A stretch of 64,000 nt of DNA from NCBI GenBank assembly GCA_019239965.1, contig JAFAZC010000005.1, positions 1 to 64,000 of the forward strand, given 5' to 3'. The DNA is from Kutzneria sp. (lineage in GTDB: Bacteria; Actinomycetota; Actinomycetes; Mycobacteriales; Pseudonocardiaceae). Of this stretch, positions 44,758 through 56,638 are shown piece by piece. Below the pieces are notes generated by a model. It saw only the letters and a list, made by a program, of their open reading frames with translations, had not been told where the DNA came from and made no database searches. The position numbers were made by a program, and so were the translations under genes. Within the stretch, counting starts at the first letter, position 1. Each line of letters begins with the position of its first letter.

Positions 44758-46230
44758 GTGACGTCACAGCCCCGGTCCGCCGGTCTGAGCAGGGAGTATC
44801 GCCTCGGGGAATCTCGAGCCGGGGAGTTTCGGCGCGGCATCGGCCCCATCCGGGCCACCGCGATCAACATGGCGCAGATGTGCGGCATCGGCCCGTTTGT
44901 CACCATCCCGCTGATGGTGTCGGCCATGGCCGGTCCACAGGCGGTGTTCGGCTGGCTGGTCGGTGCGGTCGTCGCGCTGGCCGACGGGCTGGTCTGGGCC
45001 GAGCTCGGCGCGGCCATGCCGAGGGCCGGCGGCACCTACGTCTACCTCCGTGAGGCGTTTCAGTACCGGACGGGCCGACTGATGCCTTTCCTGTTCGCGT
45101 GGAGTGCCGTGCTGTTCATCCCGCTGATCATGTCCACCGGTGTGATCGGTCTTGTGCAGTACCTCGGTTATCTGTGGCCGGCGGTGCTGGACGCCGACGG
45201 CCGCCTGAGCGTGCTGGGGCACCTTGTTGGCATCGGCGTTGTCGCCGTGGTGGTTGTGGCCCTACGTCGTGGAATCGACACGGTCGCCCGGCTCGCCACC
45301 GTGTTGGCCGGCGTGATGCTGGTGTCGGTGCTCGCCGTCGTCGCTGCCGCGTTCACCCATTTCCATGCGGGCTTGGCCTTCGGGTTCACCCCAGGAGCCT
45401 TCAGCGCGTTCGGTGGTCCGTTCTGGACTGGTCTCGGCTCGGGCCTGCTCATCGCGGTCTACGACTATCTCGGCTACAACACCAGCTCCTACCTCGGCGC
45501 CGAACTGCGCGATCCCGGGCGCACGCTGCCTCGGTCGATCATGGGCTCGATCCTGGCAATCATGGCGCTGTACCTGGCGCTTCAGATGGGTGTGCTCGGC
45601 GTGCTGCCGTGGGACCAGGTCGCTCACACCGCGTCGGTCGCCTCGCTGGTACTGGAGACCACGTGGGGCGCGGTCATGGCCAAGACGTTCACCGTGGCCA
45701 TCGTGATCACGGCGTTCGGGTCGGTCTTCGCCGGTCTGCTCGGTGGTTCCCGGGTGCCCTATGAGGCCGCGCGGGACCGGTTGTTCCTGCCCTGGTTCGG
45801 CCGGTTGCATCCGAGGCTGGGGCTGCCGACCGCGGGGCTGTTCACCATGGGCGTGATCGCCGCCGTCGGATCGCTGTTCGCCCTGCACGATGTGATCGCG
45901 GCACTCACCGCGGTCTTTGTGCTCGTCCAGTCGGTGGCCCAGGTCGCGGCGCTGACGGTGCTGCGCGGCCGGCAGCCGACGCTGCCCCGGCCGTACCGGC
46001 AGTGGCTGTATCCCGTGCCCAGCATCGTGGCGCTGGTCGGGTGGGTGTTCGTCTACAACGCGTCCGGCGCCATGGCCATCCTTGGGTCGCTGGCATGGTT
46101 GGCGGCGGGCATGGTCGCGTTCCTGGGCTGGGCGCGGATCGAGCGTACCTGGCCGTTCGGCGCCAAGGACATTCACGAAGAGTTCGTCACCGAAGCGGCC
46201 AGCGGAATCAGAACGGGGAGTGCCGAGTGA
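44758..46230 (+). CDS. APC-family permease
   Basis: A 490-residue transporter with 12 predicted helices. The first helix pair (NMAQMCGIGPFVTIPLMVSA) and WAELGAAMPRAGGTYVYLRE are the APC-superfamily signatures. GGGAGG is 6 nt upstream of GTG 44758. It overlaps the GH2 gene by GTGA, so the two are coordinated. APC transporters usually carry amino acids or polyamines; the coupling to an exo-glucosaminidase raises the possibility that it imports glucosamine or a related cation. That is inference. Confidence 0.85.
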   Translation: MTSQPRSAGLSREYRLGESRAGEFRRGIGPIRATAINMAQMCGIGPFVTIPLMVSAMAGPQAVFGWLVGAVVALADGLVWAELGAAMPRAGGTYVYLREAFQYRTGRLMPFLFAWSAVLFIPLIMSTGVIGLVQYLGYLWPAVLDADGRLSVLGHLVGIGVVAVVVVALRRGIDTVARLATVLAGVMLVSVLAVVAAAFTHFHAGLAFGFTPGAFSAFGGPFWTGLGSGLLIAVYDYLGYNTSSYLGAELRDPGRTLPRSIMGSILAIMALYLALQMGVLGVLPWDQVAHTASVASLVLETTWGAVMAKTFTVAIVITAFGSVFAGLLGGSRVPYEAARDRLFLPWFGRLHPRLGLPTAGLFTMGVIAAVGSLFALHDVIAALTAVFVLVQSVAQVAALTVLRGRQPTLPRPYRQWLYPVPSIVALVGWVFVYNASGAMAILGSLAWLAAGMVAFLGWARIERTWPFGAKDIHEEFVTEAASGIRTGSAE

Positions 46231-49064
46231 GACGGCTGGTGATCACGCGAGCGGCGCTGTGCGTCGTCATGGCCATGCTGCCGGTGTCCGATGTGGACGC
46301 GCCGGCAGCCGCGAACCAGGAGTGGGTAGCCGATGGCACGACGACCCTGGGCGCTGGAGGCTGGCAGGTACAGAGCAGCGCACTCGTGCCGCAGGCGGGT
46401 GGTCTGATCTCCTCGCCAGGATTCGACACGACGGCGTGGCTTGCCGTGAAGCCGGACGACGCGGGCGCTCCCGGAACGGAGATCGCCGCGCTGCTGCGCA
46501 ACGGTGTCTGCCCCACCGTGTTCTACGCCGACACGATGCGCAAGTGCTTCGGCTACATGGACGAACGCGGTCCGGTCACCGTGCCGCGCTTCGCGGTGCC
46601 GTGGTGGTTCCGCACCGACTTTACCGCGGCGCCGCACGCCGGCCAAACCGCCGAACTGGTCGTCAACGGGATCGTCGGTGCCGGCGATCTCTGGGTCAAC
46701 GGCACGCTGGTAGCCGGAACGGACGCCCTCACCGGTGCCTACGTCGAGCGCGACTTCGACGTCACCGGCCTGCTGCGTGCCGGCGTGAACTCACTGGCCA
46801 TCCGGATGCACCCGAACAACCCGAACACGATGTTCACCCTGGACCAGTTCGACTGGAGCCAGATCCCGCCGGACAACAACACCGGCATCCAGTTCCCAGT
46901 CCAGTTGCGGATGTCCGGCGCGCTGACCGTGTCCAACGCGCATGTCGTGCAGGACAACGCCGCGGATCTGAGCCGGTCGGCGCTGACGGTGAAGGCCGAT
47001 GTCACCAACCGCTCCAGCCGCGCGCGGTCGGCCCTGGTCACCGCCACGATCACGCCGCCAGGGGGCGATCGGCCGATCAGGGTCAGCCAGACGGCGACCG
47101 TCGCGGGGCACTCCACCAGGACGGTGTCGTTCACGCCGGGCGGCTTCGCCGATCTGACCGTCGCCCACCCCAGGCTGTGGTGGCCCTATCAGCTGGGTGG
47201 CCAGCCGCTGTACGCCCTGACCGCCACCGTCGCCGAGAACGGCGCCGTCACCAGCCAGACGAGTGGGGCCTTCGGTATCCGGACGGTCACCTCGAGGCTG
47301 ATCGGCCCCTCGCCCGCCGCACCCGACGGCGTACGCGTGTTCGTGGTGAATGGCAAGCAGCTGATGTTCCGCGGCGGCGGATACGTACCGGATCTGTTCC
47401 TGCGCTACTCCTCGGCCGACGTCGACCATCAGATCGCGCTGATCCACAACCTCGGCCTCAACGGCATCCGGCTGGAGGGCCACGACATGCCCGACGACTT
47501 CTACCAGCGGATGGACCGCGCCGGGATCATGATTGACGCGGGTTTCCTGTGCTGCGACCGGTGGGAGCTGCCAGCCGACGGCTCTGGTGTGACCGAGGCC
47601 GACTACCGCGTCATCCACGATTCCGCCCGAACCCTGGGAACACGGCTGCGCAACCACCCGAGCGTGATCAACTACAGCTGGAGCGACAGCACCCCGAACC
47701 CGAGGCAGGAGAGCGAGTCGCTCGCCGGCTTTCGGGAGGCGGACTTCTCCGAACCGGTCATCGCCTCCGCCGAGTACAAGGGCACCAGCACACTCGGGCC
47801 GTCCGGGGAGAAGGAGGGACCCTACGACTGGGTGCCGCCGAGCTACTGGTACGACACGACGCACTTCGCCGCCGATGACGACAGCCGGACCAACGTGGGC
47901 GGCTCATGGGGATTCTCCAGCGAGTCCAGCGCCGGCGACACGGTGCCGACCCTGGACTCGATCCGCCGCTTCCTCTCCCCGGATGACCAGGAGAAATTGT
48001 GGCGGGAGCCGGACCACAACCAGTACCATGCCAACTACGAGCCGGGGCACGGCGGCTATCGGTTCGGCACGCTGTACACCTTCGACACCGCGCTGTCCCA
48101 CAGATACGGGTCGTGGTCCGACCTCGACTCGTACGTGCGGCTGGCCCAGCTGGCGAACTATGAGAACACCCGGGCGCAGTTCGAGGCCTTCATCGATCAC
48201 GCCACGAACACCGCCTCCTCGCCGGCAACCGGCGTCATCTACTGGCAGCTGAACAAGGGATGGCCGACGTTGCTGTGGTCGCTCTACAACACCGACGGTG
48301 ACCAGGCCGGCAGCTTCTACGGTGCCAAGAAGGCCAACGAACCATTGCACGTGCTCTACGCCTACGACGACGACTCGGTCGCCGTGGACAACCTCGGGGT
48401 CGGCATCGAGGCCGGCCTGTCCGTGGAGTCCACGGTGTACGACACCAACGGCAAGGTGCTCGACGAGCGCACCGTCGACGGGATCACCCTTGGTGCCCAA
48501 GAGGTCCGCAACCGCGTGCTCACACCCGCGCTGCCAGCCGAGACCGACGTACCGGCGGCCCAGGTGTCCTTCGTGAGGCTGTTGCTGCGCAGGGACGGCA
48601 AGGTCGTCGACCGCAACGTGTACTGGGTCTCCAGCCAGAAGGACGTGGTGGACTGGCCGGCCTCGCAAGGCAATCCGCAGGCGACTCTGGCGCGGTACGC
48701 CGACTATCGGGCGCTGCGGGACCTGCCGAGGGCCGCGGTGAGGGTCGAAGCGAGCACTCGGCACGACGTTGGTTCCCCAGGGATGGACACCACCTCGGTG
48801 ACGATCACCAACACGTCGGCCGCCCCGGCTGTCGGCTTCTTCCTGCGCGCGGACGTGCGCAGGGGAGCGGCCGACAGTCAGGAGCTGCCCGGTGACAACC
48901 AGGTGAGCGCCGCGATCTGGGACGACAACGACGTCACGCTGTGGCCGGGGGAGTCGGTGACGATGAGGGCGAGCTATCCGGCCGCGGACCTGAAGGGCGC
49001 CACACCTGTGGTGAGCGTGTCGGGAGTGAACACGCAGCGGCTGGTCGTGGCCGCGCCGGGCTGA
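46227..49064 (+). CDS. Secreted GH2 exo-beta-D-glucosaminidase-like enzyme
   Basis: A 945-residue glycoside hydrolase family 2 protein. A signal peptide (basic start, hydrophobic stretch about 4-20, AxA cut near 29) is followed by a galactose-binding-like jelly roll, Ig-like sandwich, TIM barrel and C-terminal Ig-like domains. NYSWSDSTP places the acid/base Asp at 487, and FSSESSAGDTVPT places the nucleophile Glu at 566, both matching exo-glucosaminidase CsxA (which cleaves chitosan from the non-reducing end). GGGGAG precedes the GTG start. Final specificity (GlcN versus mannose) is not certain. Confidence 0.83.
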   Translation: MRRLVITRAALCVVMAMLPVSDVDAPAAANQEWVADGTTTLGAGGWQVQSSALVPQAGGLISSPGFDTTAWLAVKPDDAGAPGTEIAALLRNGVCPTVFYADTMRKCFGYMDERGPVTVPRFAVPWWFRTDFTAAPHAGQTAELVVNGIVGAGDLWVNGTLVAGTDALTGAYVERDFDVTGLLRAGVNSLAIRMHPNNPNTMFTLDQFDWSQIPPDNNTGIQFPVQLRMSGALTVSNAHVVQDNAADLSRSALTVKADVTNRSSRARSALVTATITPPGGDRPIRVSQTATVAGHSTRTVSFTPGGFADLTVAHPRLWWPYQLGGQPLYALTATVAENGAVTSQTSGAFGIRTVTSRLIGPSPAAPDGVRVFVVNGKQLMFRGGGYVPDLFLRYSSADVDHQIALIHNLGLNGIRLEGHDMPDDFYQRMDRAGIMIDAGFLCCDRWELPADGSGVTEADYRVIHDSARTLGTRLRNHPSVINYSWSDSTPNPRQESESLAGFREADFSEPVIASAEYKGTSTLGPSGEKEGPYDWVPPSYWYDTTHFAADDDSRTNVGGSWGFSSESSAGDTVPTLDSIRRFLSPDDQEKLWREPDHNQYHANYEPGHGGYRFGTLYTFDTALSHRYGSWSDLDSYVRLAQLANYENTRAQFEAFIDHATNTASSPATGVIYWQLNKGWPTLLWSLYNTDGDQAGSFYGAKKANEPLHVLYAYDDDSVAVDNLGVGIEAGLSVESTVYDTNGKVLDERTVDGITLGAQEVRNRVLTPALPAETDVPAAQVSFVRLLLRRDGKVVDRNVYWVSSQKDVVDWPASQGNPQATLARYADYRALRDLPRAAVRVEASTRHDVGSPGMDTTSVTITNTSAAPAVGFFLRADVRRGAADSQELPGDNQVSAAIWDDNDVTLWPGESVTMRASYPAADLKGATPVVSVSGVNTQRLVVAAPG

Positions 49065-49065
49065 T

Positions 49066-49095
49066 GGCGTGACCCCGGAGCGTCGGGGTCACGCC
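49066..49095. terminator. Bidirectional terminator between GH2 and acn
   Basis: GGCGTGACCCCG (49066-49077) and CGGGGTCACGCC (49084-49095) form a perfect 12-bp stem with a 6-nt loop in the 45-bp gap between two convergent genes. Confidence 0.85.
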
Positions 49096-49109
49096 GCCCG
49101 GCGTCGCCG

Positions 49110-51884
<2,775 letters not shown>

Positions 51885-51981
51885 GTCGAAAACTCCATCA
51901 TGCGACGGCGCGGATCGGTTCGGGGACAGGGTCGAGTCTTGCGCATCGCGCGCGGCCGTGCTGACGGACCCTGACAGGTAA

Positions 51982-52011
51982 ACAGTACGCTTGTCCGGTT
52001 TGCTGGTTCAA
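51982..52011 (-). promoter_or_regulatory. acnA promoter with AcnR-like operator
   Basis: On the minus strand, -35 TTGAAC (52011-52006) and -10 TACTGT (51987-51982) are separated by 18 bp. Between and over the -10 lies CAGTACGCTTGTCCGG (51983-51998 on the plus strand). It matches 9 of 11 fixed positions of the C. glutamicum AcnR site as I recall it (CAGNACnnncGTACTG) at the same promoter position. Confidence 0.72.
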
Positions 52012-52058
52012 GGGGAACTTCACCCCCATCTCGCATGGGTCGTGTCATTCTCGCCACA

Positions 52059-52751
52059 ATGATCACCGTCGAACGGGTCGGGAAGAGATACGGCCGTGGC
52101 CCACTCGTGCTGCGCGGGGTCGACCTGGAGCTGCCGCGAGGTTCGCTCACCGTCGTGCTCGGCGAGAACGGCTGCGGCAAGTCGACGCTGTTGCGGGTGG
52201 TGGCCGGGTGCACGGTGCCGACTTCGGGACGGGTGGTCGGGCGGCCCTGTTCGGTGGCGTACCTGCCGGAGCGGTTTCCCGACCAACTGCGACTTTCCGC
52301 CGGGGACTACCTGCGGCACTTCGCCAGGATGCGCGGCGTGGCGCACCGGATGGACCTGCTCGGCAGGCTGGGCTTTGTCGGTGATCTCGGCCAACCGATG
52401 TCGCAACTGTCCAAGGGCAACACCCAGAAGGTCGGGATCACCCAGGCGTTCGTGGATCCTGGCGGTCTCCTCGTGTTGGACGAGCCGTGGGCCGGGCTCG
52501 ATGCGGCGGCACGAGCGCTGCTGGGCGATCTGCTCGGTGAGTCCGTGCGGTCCGGCGCGACCGTGGTGGTGACCGATCACACCGGCACGGCGGCGGCGCT
52601 GCCCGGTGCCGCCGTCCACCGGCTTGCCGGGGGAGTGCTGGTGCCCGACGACAGGCAGGCCGTGATCGAGGTGGTGCTCCGGTGCACGCCCCAGGCGGCC
52701 GACGAGGTCGCGAAGCTGGCCGGCGTGCACTCGGTCAGGCGGATGCCGTGA
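52059..52751 (+). CDS. ABC transporter ATP-binding protein
   Basis: A 230-residue ABC ATPase. Walker A GENGCGKST (about 36-44), the signature reads LSKGNTQKV (a variant of LSGGQ, about 119-127), Walker B LLVLDEPWAGLD (about 140) and the switch His in VVTDHTG. The weakly conserved LSKGN signature is typical of the CcmA/YbhF type. ATG 52059 begins the family fold; ATG 52035 is possible. Neither has a clear Shine-Dalgarno site, so leaderless translation may occur. It overlaps the membrane gene (GTGA). Confidence 0.83.
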   Translation: MITVERVGKRYGRGPLVLRGVDLELPRGSLTVVLGENGCGKSTLLRVVAGCTVPTSGRVVGRPCSVAYLPERFPDQLRLSAGDYLRHFARMRGVAHRMDLLGRLGFVGDLGQPMSQLSKGNTQKVGITQAFVDPGGLLVLDEPWAGLDAAARALLGDLLGESVRSGATVVVTDHTGTAAALPGAAVHRLAGGVLVPDDRQAVIEVVLRCTPQAADEVAKLAGVHSVRRMP

Positions 52752-53392
52752 TCCGCTATCTGCTGGCCGACCTGGTCAGGTCGCAGCGCTGGCTGCCGCC
52801 GGTACTGCTCTACCTCTGCATCGCGGCAGTGTTGTACGGCGGGGACGCCGGCGCACCCCGTCCGCCGTACGCGGCGTCGGCCATGGCACTGTTGCCGATC
52901 GCCGCATGGCTGACCGTGGTCGTGGTCAACAACGAGGATCCAGTCCAGCGCCGGGTGACGCTCGCGGCCGTCGGCGGCTGGCGCCGGCTGCTCGGCGGTC
53001 TCGTCGGATCGGCGTTGCTGTGCAACGGAGTCCTCGTCGTGCTGGCGACACTGGTGCCGCCGTTGCTCAACCGCCACCACTACGGCTCGGTGGACGTCGT
53101 GCTGGGATTCATGGCGCACACCATCAGCGCACTGACCGGAATCGGGCTCGGCGTGCTGTGCGCCCGCCCGATGATCCCGACCACCGGCTGGTCACTGATT
53201 GCCGTGCTGGGCGGGACGTTGACAGCTCTGGTGGCCAACCGGGTACCGCCGGTCGGGACCACCGCACACCTGCTGTTCGACAGTGATCCACCCGAGGTGG
53301 TGGCGGCCGTGTCGGTGCAGGCCGCGATCGCGGTCGCCGTTCTCGCGGCCGCGACGACAATCGGGTTCCTGGTTGGCCGTAAACGCTTCTGA
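52748..53392 (+). CDS. ABC transporter membrane subunit
   Basis: A 214-residue hydrophobic protein with about six membrane helices (about 15-32, 42-60, 78-100, 112-130, 140-158, 185-205). It begins directly in the end of the ATPase gene and has no recognised domain motif. It probably forms a two-component exporter with the upstream ATPase; the substrate is unknown. Confidence 0.7.
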   Translation: MIRYLLADLVRSQRWLPPVLLYLCIAAVLYGGDAGAPRPPYAASAMALLPIAAWLTVVVVNNEDPVQRRVTLAAVGGWRRLLGGLVGSALLCNGVLVVLATLVPPLLNRHHYGSVDVVLGFMAHTISALTGIGLGVLCARPMIPTTGWSLIAVLGGTLTALVANRVPPVGTTAHLLFDSDPPEVVAAVSVQAAIAVAVLAAATTIGFLVGRKRF

Positions 53393-53801
53393 CGATGCGC
53401 GGTGTGTCGACAGCGCCGATCGGACCGGGGTTGAGGCCGTTCGGGCTATTCCCGCGCGGTGACACGTGTTGGCACTGCTCTGTTCGTGTCTGTCGCCCCA
53501 AGTTCGCCGGCCGGGATTCCGACAATAGAGGTGAGGGCGTATGAGGATCGACGAGAGGTGCCCCAGGCGTCGAGGGGAGGCGCTCGTGACTGTCGCGTTG
53601 TCCACTGGGTCGGAATACGACCCCCGTCCCTGTCCGCAGGAGCCCGACCTGCCCATCCCCTACCCACGCAGACCGCTCGCTTGCCCGACTGCGCCCGGCC
53701 GTCAGGTCGGTGGTGGACGTGCGGGTCACCGCTTCCCCGTCACCAGGTGACCCGCACGTCGGCCGGCACTGGCGCGGTGCGGTTCCCGAACGCTCGGTGC
53801 G
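53393..53801. other. Gap between ABC pair and molybdenum hydroxylase genes
   Basis: About 400 bp. A possible 54-residue frame from GTG 53586 (ending GGGRAGHRFPVTR) runs through the 56-bp repeat copy 1 at 53709-53764, but composition and codon use do not make a strong gene. No terminator other than the repeat hairpin is evident. Confidence 0.4.
53709..53764 (+). repeat. 56-bp direct repeat, copy 1, with internal 15-bp hairpin
   Basis: Arms GACGTGCGGGTCACC (53716-53730) and GGTGACCCGCACGTC (53746-53760) form a perfect stem around a 15-nt loop. Copy 2 at 56826-56881 is identical at 53 of 56 positions, in the same orientation. One T-A pair here is a C-G pair there, so the stem is preserved by a compensatory change. 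Confidence 0.85.
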
Positions 53802-54278
53802 TCACATGTTCTTCGCGCCGGACTTGATGGCCGCACGGATTCGCGTGTACGTGCCGCACCGGCAGATGTTGCGGATCTCGTCGAAGTCCGCGTCGGTCAG
53901 CTCACGGCCCTTGGCCCTGGCCTGCTTGACCTTGGCCACCGCTGTCATGATCTGGCCCGGCTGGCAGTAGCCGCATTGGGCGACGTCCTGGTCGAGCCAG
54001 GCCCGCTGCATCGGGTGCAGGTCCTTGCCCACAGTGGCCGCGAGGCCCTCGATGGTGGTGATCTCGTCGGTGGGCTTGATCTTGGACACCGGAACCGAAC
54101 ACGGGCTGAACGCCTTGCCGTTGATGTGGGAGGTGCAGGCCTTGCAGACGTTGAGCCCGCAGCCGTACTTGGGACCGGTGACCCCGAGCAGGTCGCGCAG
54201 CACCCACAGCAGCCGGACGTCGTCCTCGACCTCGACGGTGACCTTCTCGCCGTTCAGAATGAAGGTGTGACTGGGCAC
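53802..54278 (-). CDS. [2Fe-2S] subunit of a molybdenum hydroxylase (IorA/CoxS-like)
   Basis: A 158-residue iron-sulfur protein. The N-terminal plant-ferredoxin-type cluster site is CGLNVCKAC...C (about 40-60), and the C-terminal helical domain carries CGYCQPGQ and CRCGTY (about 103 and 139). It passes electrons from the molybdopterin subunit. The GTG start is 11 bp from the upstream gene's stop, with AGGAG inside that stop region. Together they resemble isoquinoline 1-oxidoreductase/aldehyde dehydrogenases. Confidence 0.93.
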   Translation of the reverse strand: MPSHTFILNGEKVTVEVEDDVRLLWVLRDLLGVTGPKYGCGLNVCKACTSHINGKAFSPCSVPVSKIKPTDEITTIEGLAATVGKDLHPMQRAWLDQDVAQCGYCQPGQIMTAVAKVKQARAKGRELTDADFDEIRNICRCGTYTRIRAAIKSGAKNM

Positions 54279-54286
54279 TGCGGCTC

Positions 54287-56638
54287 CTAGGAGGCGTTGG
54301 TGAGGCCGTCGACTGGCGACTGGGGGGTGGACGGTTCCAGCGGATACGGCTCGAATCCCAGCGTTGCGTGGTTGATCGGGAACGTGGTCGGCATCGTGCC
54401 GGTCGCGCGCGCGTATGCGCAGGCGATCGCCGCGAAGGACGGCGCGACACCGAGTTCACCGGCGCCGCTGGGCTGCCCCGTGGTCGCCGGCATCACCACG
54501 ACCCGAAGGTCCGGCGGAGTGTTCCACTGCCGGGTGTAGAAGTAGTTGTCCCAGCTGCCTTCCAGCGGAATCCCGTTCTTCATGTGCAGGCTGGAGGTCA
54601 GCGCCATCGCGACGGCGTCGTTCATGCCGCCCATCATCTGTGCCTCCAGGCCACGCGGGTTGATCGGCAGGCCCGCGTCAACCACGACCAGCGCCCTGGT
54701 GACGCGCGGGCCGGTGACCCCGTCCTGGACCGGTCGGTTCACCGTCTCGGGACGGCAGTCGATCTCCACCAGCGACGCGACGGCACCGCGGTACTCCGCG
54801 TGCAGTCCAATGCCCTGCGCGACACCCTTGGGCAATGTCCTGCCCCACTGGCCGACGGCGACCGCCTTCTCCATGACCGCCCGTAACCGGTCGTCCTTGA
54901 GGAACCGCCTGCGGAACTCGACAGGGTCCGTGCCCATCCGTGCGGCGAGCTGGTCGACGACGAGCTCCTGTGCGCACACCACGTTGGGCGAGTAGATGTT
55001 GCGCATGCTGCCGGTGTTGAACCGCAGCGGCACCTCGTTGAGCAGCTGTGTGGTGGCTCCGAAGTCGTAGGGCGAGGACTGGGTCAGCGCGAAGACCGTC
55101 TCGGCGAGGCCGAGGTTGCCCGCGACGGGAAGCCGCGCCGCGGTCGCGGTAATCATCTCGCCGAGGCCGTGGCTGAAGGAGGTCTGCACGCTGGTGTGCC
55201 GCTGTTCGAAGCTGACCACGTTGCCCAGCGCGTAGGTGGCGCGGATCCGCGAGACACACATCGGATGCGTGCGTCCCTGCCGGAAATCGTCGGTACGCGA
55301 CCACATCAGCTTGACCGGCTTGCCCATCTCGTGCGAGATCTCGGCCGCCTCGGCGGCAACGTCGTGGAACAGGTGCCGTCCGAACGAGCCGCCGCCCTGG
55401 GCCACGTGCACCTTCACGGCGCTCACCGGCAGTCCCAGCATGGCCGCGATGTCCTGTTGGGCGGTGATCGGCACTTTCAGGCTCGACCAAATCTCGGCAC
55501 GGTCGGGTCGGACGTCGGCGATCGCGTTGTCCGGTTCCAGCGGGCTGTTGCTGGCGAAGGCGAAGGTGAACTCGGCGTCGACATGCTCGGTGAGCAGCGG
55601 CGGCACGGCGAGCGGCAGCTGCGCCGCCTTGACCTTGGCGAGCACCGTGTCGTCGGACTCGCCGTCCACGGTTCCCGGGCCCCAGGTCACCTCGAGGGCG
55701 CGCACCGCGTCGATGCACTGGCCGAAGGTTCTGCCGCGGACCGCGACGCCGTGCGTGATCACCGCGACGTCGGTGATGCCGGGCATGGCCCTGACGGCAT
55801 CGGCGTTGTGCACCGACCGCACCGTGCCGTTGATCGTCGGTGGCCTGCGCACCATCGTGGGCAACGCGTTGGGGACTTGCATGTCCATCGCGAACGTCTT
55901 GCGGCCGGTCACGATGTCGTGTGCGTCGACCCGGTTCGTCGGGGTGCCCAGCACGGTGAACTGCGAGGGAGACTTGAGCTGGACCGAGACCTGGACGGTT
56001 CGCGTGCTGGCGGCGGCGGTGGCCAGCGAGGCATACGTCGCGCTCCTGCCGCTGCCGTGCCGGAGAACTCCGGCCTTCGTGCTCAACTCCGACGCCGGCA
56101 CGTTCCACCGCGCCGCGGCCGTCGACACCAGGCGCTGCCGTGCGATCGCGGCGGCGGTGCGGACCGGCACGAACAAGCTGCGCATCGAGTTCGATCCGCC
56201 GGTGAACTGGTTCATCATCAGCTCGGGCCGGGCATCGGCGAGCGTGACGGCGACCTTGTCCAGTGGCAGGTCCAGTTCTTCGGCGATCATCATCGCGACC
56301 GCCGTCGTCATGCCCTGGCCGACTTCGGCCCTTGGCACCGCGAACGAGGCGGTGCCGTCGGAGTTCACCTGCACCCAGATCAGGCCCGAGGTCGGTGCCG
56401 CGGCAAGGGTCTGCATATCACCGAGGTCGAAGATGTCTTCGGGCAGCGGCAGGGAGGGAATGGACGCCGCGGCGGGCTGGGGGTCCAGCGCCTCCGCGCC
56501 CCACTGCACGGCGACCGCCAGTGTCGGTGCGGCCACCAGGTAGCCGAGGAACCTGCGTCGCGCCAAGCCGTCGGGCGGTGCGGCCGGCTCTTCGGGTTCA
56601 GTGTCCGGAGTGTGCGGCGAACGGCGTTGTTCTGCCAT
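54287..56638 (-). CDS. Molybdopterin-binding subunit, isoquinoline-1-oxidoreductase beta type
   Basis: A 783-residue large subunit. The Tat-type motif RRRFLGYLV is at about 27-35 with a hydrophobic stretch, implying export of the folded complex. The family features EVGQGMTTAVAM, QGGGSFGRHLFHD and the C-terminal GELGVAPSFAAIA with the likely catalytic Glu in it are present. Substrates in this family are N-heterocycles or aldehydes; none can be specified. No FAD subunit is present, as usual for this type. A cytochrome acceptor was not found nearby. Confidence 0.9.
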   Translation of the reverse strand: MAEQRRSPHTPDTEPEEPAAPPDGLARRRFLGYLVAAPTLAVAVQWGAEALDPQPAAASIPSLPLPEDIFDLGDMQTLAAAPTSGLIWVQVNSDGTASFAVPRAEVGQGMTTAVAMMIAEELDLPLDKVAVTLADARPELMMNQFTGGSNSMRSLFVPVRTAAAIARQRLVSTAAARWNVPASELSTKAGVLRHGSGRSATYASLATAAASTRTVQVSVQLKSPSQFTVLGTPTNRVDAHDIVTGRKTFAMDMQVPNALPTMVRRPPTINGTVRSVHNADAVRAMPGITDVAVITHGVAVRGRTFGQCIDAVRALEVTWGPGTVDGESDDTVLAKVKAAQLPLAVPPLLTEHVDAEFTFAFASNSPLEPDNAIADVRPDRAEIWSSLKVPITAQQDIAAMLGLPVSAVKVHVAQGGGSFGRHLFHDVAAEAAEISHEMGKPVKLMWSRTDDFRQGRTHPMCVSRIRATYALGNVVSFEQRHTSVQTSFSHGLGEMITATAARLPVAGNLGLAETVFALTQSSPYDFGATTQLLNEVPLRFNTGSMRNIYSPNVVCAQELVVDQLAARMGTDPVEFRRRFLKDDRLRAVMEKAVAVGQWGRTLPKGVAQGIGLHAEYRGAVASLVEIDCRPETVNRPVQDGVTGPRVTRALVVVDAGLPINPRGLEAQMMGGMNDAVAMALTSSLHMKNGIPLEGSWDNYFYTRQWNTPPDLRVVVMPATTGQPSGAGELGVAPSFAAIACAYARATGTMPTTFPINHATLGFEPYPLEPSTPQSPVDGLTNAS

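Noticed and set aside
53586-53750. A 54-residue gene ending in GHRFPVTR
   Set aside because: The C-terminal part is repeat-derived, the rest has high Pro/Arg/Cys content and no ribosome site or recognisable fold; kept only as a caveat to the repeat.
53709-53764. Treating the 56-bp repeat only as a transcription terminator
   Set aside because: The second copy lies upstream of two divergent genes, where a terminator is not expected, and neither copy has a T-run.
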